5,770 bases of DNA, taken from Candidatus Krumholzibacteriia bacterium. Lineage in GTDB: Bacteria > Krumholzibacteriota > Krumholzibacteriia > LZORAL124-64-63. The notes below the pieces were generated by a model. It worked only from the letters and a program-made list of their open reading frames with translations, had not been told where the DNA came from and did no database searches. The stretch is from positions 1-5,770 of the forward strand of contig DAOVTU010000232.1 in NCBI GenBank assembly GCA_030632925.1. Direction: 5' to 3'. Position numbers and translations under genes: made by a program. Shown here one piece after another: positions 1 through 3,400 of the stretch (the first letter of the stretch is position 1; each line of letters begins with the position of its first letter).

Positions 1-485
1 AAATTCGGATCGACAAATTGTTCGTAGCCGGGGGCTTCGAGCAGGAACATCTTGCCTGTCACGCCAACGCTTAATCCTGCCAGAAACGGCACCTCGTAGC
101 CGACCGCCAGATTGAGAGTGTCTTCGCTGTAGACGTCGGTGATGCCGAGCCGTACCCATGACAGGCCAAAGTGGAAGTCACCCATCTGGGGCAGGTCCAT
201 GGCCATGTAGTAATTTTCGATATCCGAGACGCCATACAGCCAACTGCTGGTCAGCATCAGCGAAGAACGATTGTCGCGGGTCAGGCCAGCCGGGTTCCAG
301 TAGGCAGCGTTGGCGTCATCAGCGACCGCCACGTAGGCCGAACCGAGAGCCTTGGGCCGAGCGCCCATGCCGGCAAAACGGAAATCGGCCCGGGCGTCGG
401 AGACCACACCGAGTGACAGGATCGCCAGTCCGAGAAGCCCCCAAACCGTCTGTCCGAAGCGTGATTTCAAGTTGAAGTACTTCAT
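1..485 (-). CDS. PorV/PorQ-family outer-membrane beta-barrel protein (3' partial)
   Basis: The frame starts at ATG 485-483 and stays open to the left edge, giving 161 complete codons. Residues 1-33 form a signal peptide: basic start (MKYFNLKSR), hydrophobic core (VWGLLGLAILSLGVV), and a signal peptidase I site after DARA (A33). The mature part opens with the family hallmark: a GMGARPKALGSAYVAVADDA stretch (39-58) leading into YWNPAGL (62-68). Alternating amphipathic strands follow, such as GLSWVRLGI (107-115), LNLAVGYEV (124-132) and LSVGVTGKMFL (138-148), as expected for a FadL-like barrel. Members are usually about 300-400 residues, so roughly half is present. In Bacteroidota, PorV shuttles type IX secretion substrates at the outer membrane and PorQ helps anchor them. 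Which subtype this is cannot be decided here. The ATGA overlap with the upstream giant surface protein suggests a functional pair. The start is supported by the signal peptide and a strong ribosome-binding site. Confidence 0.88.
   Translation of the reverse strand, partial: MKYFNLKSRFGQTVWGLLGLAILSLGVVSDARADFRFAGMGARPKALGSAYVAVADDANAAYWNPAGLTRDNRSSLMLTSSWLYGVSDIENYYMAMDLPQMGDFHFGLSWVRLGITDVYSEDTLNLAVGYEVPFLAGLSVGVTGKMFLLEAPGYEQFVDPN
482..485 (-). other. ATGA stop/start overlap between the two genes
   Basis: The TGA stop of the giant surface protein (484-482) and the ATG of the PorV/PorQ-like gene (485-483) share bases in the sequence ATGA. There is no room for a separate promoter or terminator between them. 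Such overlaps normally mark co-transcribed, translationally coupled genes. Confidence 0.9.
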
Positions 486-3400
486 TTGATCACCGCCACG
501 GAATGATTGCTGCGTATCGTGCGTTCGCCGCCAGCCTGTTTGAAGGTGGCGATGATGCGCAGGACGTAGATGCCGTAGGGCACCACTTCGCCCTTGAAGT
601 CGGTGCCGTCCCAAACCAGGCCCGGCACGCGACGCGGGGTGGTGTCGTTCAGGTCAGTGCCAGAGTAGGGGAATGTCTGCGTCAGGATGTTCTTGCGGTC
701 GCCGTAGATATTGTACACCTCGACGGTAACCGTGGCTTCCTGAGTCAGGTAGAACGAGATTGCGGTCTCGTCGTACAACCCGTCGCCGTTGGGCGAGAAG
801 GGATTGGGCGTGGTCATGATGCCCGAGAGCACTTCATCAGATTCAAAACCGATCGCCTCGGTGCGGAACAGACCGTAGATGCCAGCGTGTTGCACTGCTG
901 CAGTCACGTTGTTGCCTGTAAGGCTGACGTTGCCGCCGATCAGGACCCAGCGATCCGACTCTGGATGGTACTCGTACATTGCGATGGTGTTCTTGTCCGT
1001 TCCCGCGGGCAACCAGGCCTCGGGAAAATGCAGCGACAGGTTCATGGGCTTGGCCAGTTTTTCCTGGTAGTCGAAATACCCGCCCAGCGTATCGGACGTG
1101 GCCAGGAAGACCTGTCGGAAGACACCGACGGGTTTGCCTGGGGGAATCGAAGGCGCCTGCATGGTCACCGCCGGGATGTTGCAGATGTCCCACTGCAGTT
1201 CCACCGCCGTGCCCATGGTGTCGGCCGAAACTTCGCCACCGGGCCAGGCTTCGTCGATGTGGTTGTTGATCAGCCAACCGCGCAGGTTTTCGGGAATAAT
1301 GAGAGCCGAACCGTCGACCTGCAGCATGGCCAGATTCTCGGTCTCCAGAGTGGCATCTTCAGGACGACAATGGGTCGCCGGGCCCACTTCCAGAGTGGTG
1401 ACCGGCGAAGTTGTTGTCTTGTCCAGAGGGTCGGTCGCCCACACTTCGAACTCCAGGTAGCGGGTGGTGTCGATGGGCGAAACCACCAGCGAGTCCAGGA
1501 AGCTGGGCAGGATGTCGACCACCCACTGGTTGCGGCCCAGGAAGCCCATGGGCACGACGCGTTCCCAGCCCTCGCCGGTAAAACCGGTGGAGCGGTAGCG
1601 GAACTCGGCCCGGTCGACCCGGAAGTCATCAGTGATCTTGATCGTCAGGGCCAGCGGGGCATTTTCCAGCGGCGCCACCTTGGTGACCACCGATCCTTCA
1701 CCGCCGGTGTCGATGACCGGAGGGCCGGTATCTTCGAATTGCGACATCTCGATGGCGACCGGCGTCTGGCCGCTTTCCAGGCGGGCCAGGGCATCGGCCG
1801 ATTCGTAGTCCAGGATTTCTTCCTGGGTCAGGCCGGGGCTGTGGCCGGTGCCCGGCACCAGCAACAGATCGATCAGGTTGGAATCGCGGTCCCCGTTTTG
1901 GCCCCCACCGAAGTTCCACTCGCTGCGGCCCTCATTCACCCAGCGGATACCGCCGAGCACTTCTTCGCCACCAAAATCGTGACTCGAAACACAGACGACC
2001 ATGTCCCAACCGCGGATGTCCTCGGCGGTGGGTTCGCCCAGTGCGGCCTTGGAAACCAGGGCCGTGACCGTGTCGAGTTCGGGGTCGCCCAGCAGGATGA
2101 TGTCCTTGTCCGATCGCAAAGCGTTGTCGCGCCAGGAGTCGACCGTGTTCTGGCCCAGGGAAGGGATCAGGGCCTTGTACCAACCGTCCATGACAATGGC
2201 GTAGTCCCAGGCATCCCACGGCTGGAAGGCCGCCTGCCGGTTGGGCAGCGTGGCGGTCGAACCGCCGGGGCCGCTGTCGATGAGGATGTCGATTTTCTCG
2301 ATGTTCAGGTCGGCATACAGTGGGCTCCAGTTGGCCGTACCCGGATCGGCCGGATCCGGGAAGTCGCCCAGTTTGACTTGGAAGGCGATCATGTCCACCT
2401 GCTCGCCACCGACAACGGCCACGGTTTCGAAAACCGTCAGGCCATGAATGTCGAAGGCGCCCGGGACAAAGGCGATGTTGGTCGGATAGGTCGTGAACTT
2501 CCTGGCGCTGCCGGGTTGGTTTGGCCCGTGGTCATCGCCCACCGGGTCAGCCACCAGAATCAGCGGTTCCACAATGGCGGTCACGTTGATGGTCGCCATG
2601 CCAGTAGTGGGCCAGATGTTGGCGCCATCGTTGGCCTTGATGATCAGGTCCTGGTTGCCGCCGGGGTTGCCCAGGGGCACCAGAGTCAGCAGGCTGTACA
2701 CGCCATCACCGGCCACGATATCGCCGTGGCTGGCGTTGCCGTCGTCGTACATGCGGGTCAGGGCGCCGCCGCCCATGGCGCTCAAATCGGCCAGCACATC
2801 GCCGATGCCGTCGCCAGCGTCGGTCACCAGGGCGGTAAGAGTGAGCATCTCGCCGGCCTGCATCTCCGCCGGTGTGGCGGTGATGTTTTCCACGGTGGGC
2901 GGCGTGGGGAAGTCGGTCTTCACCACGTAGGTTTCGCCCCAGGCCACCAGGGTCACGGGCCCCAGGGCGATGTCCCAATCGTCAGGTCCAGGATCGTTGT
3001 AATCGAAATTCAGATTCAGGGTTGAGTCCTGGGGCGCCGAGTCGAAGGCCGACCGTTTGACGCCATCTTCCTGAGTCAGGTAGGCCTCGAAGCGCAAAGA
3101 GTCCGGCGCGCCACCGAAGGGCGTCCAGGGCATGCGGATGACGACACGATCGGCTTCATTGGTGACCCACACCGGTTGGATATTCTGGTCGGCAGCCGAG
3201 CCGGTGAAAACATCATTGGCCAGGTCCCAGAATTCCCAGGCCGAAGCTGTGGTGTCCCAACGGCGGAAATCGCCGTAGTCATTGACCGAATACTTGCTGG
3301 TCAGCGCGTAGTCCGGTCGGTCGTCGTGACCGTAGTTCACCGGTTGCTCAAAAGGATCCCGTGAGGCGCCCGCCGCATCAAAATTGGTCTCGAAAATGAT

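Noticed and set aside
158..475. Two plus-strand open frames (158-475 and 171-416)
   Set aside because: Both lie opposite the PorV/PorQ-like gene. Their translations are Arg/Pro/Ser-rich or otherwise featureless, and the minus-strand product has a signal peptide and family motifs.
843..1629. Minus-strand open frames in other phases (843-1277 and 1270-1629)
   Set aside because: They are out of phase with the giant gene, rich in Arg, Pro, Trp and His as expected for shifted GC-rich frames, and the giant frame is unbroken through both. No frameshift is needed.
503..3025. Plus-strand open frame of 840 codons
   Set aside because: It lies exactly in codon register opposite the giant minus-strand gene, so it stays open only because the sense gene avoids TTA, CTA and TCA. 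Its translation has no recognisable domain, while the minus-strand product shows clear domains along the whole stretch.
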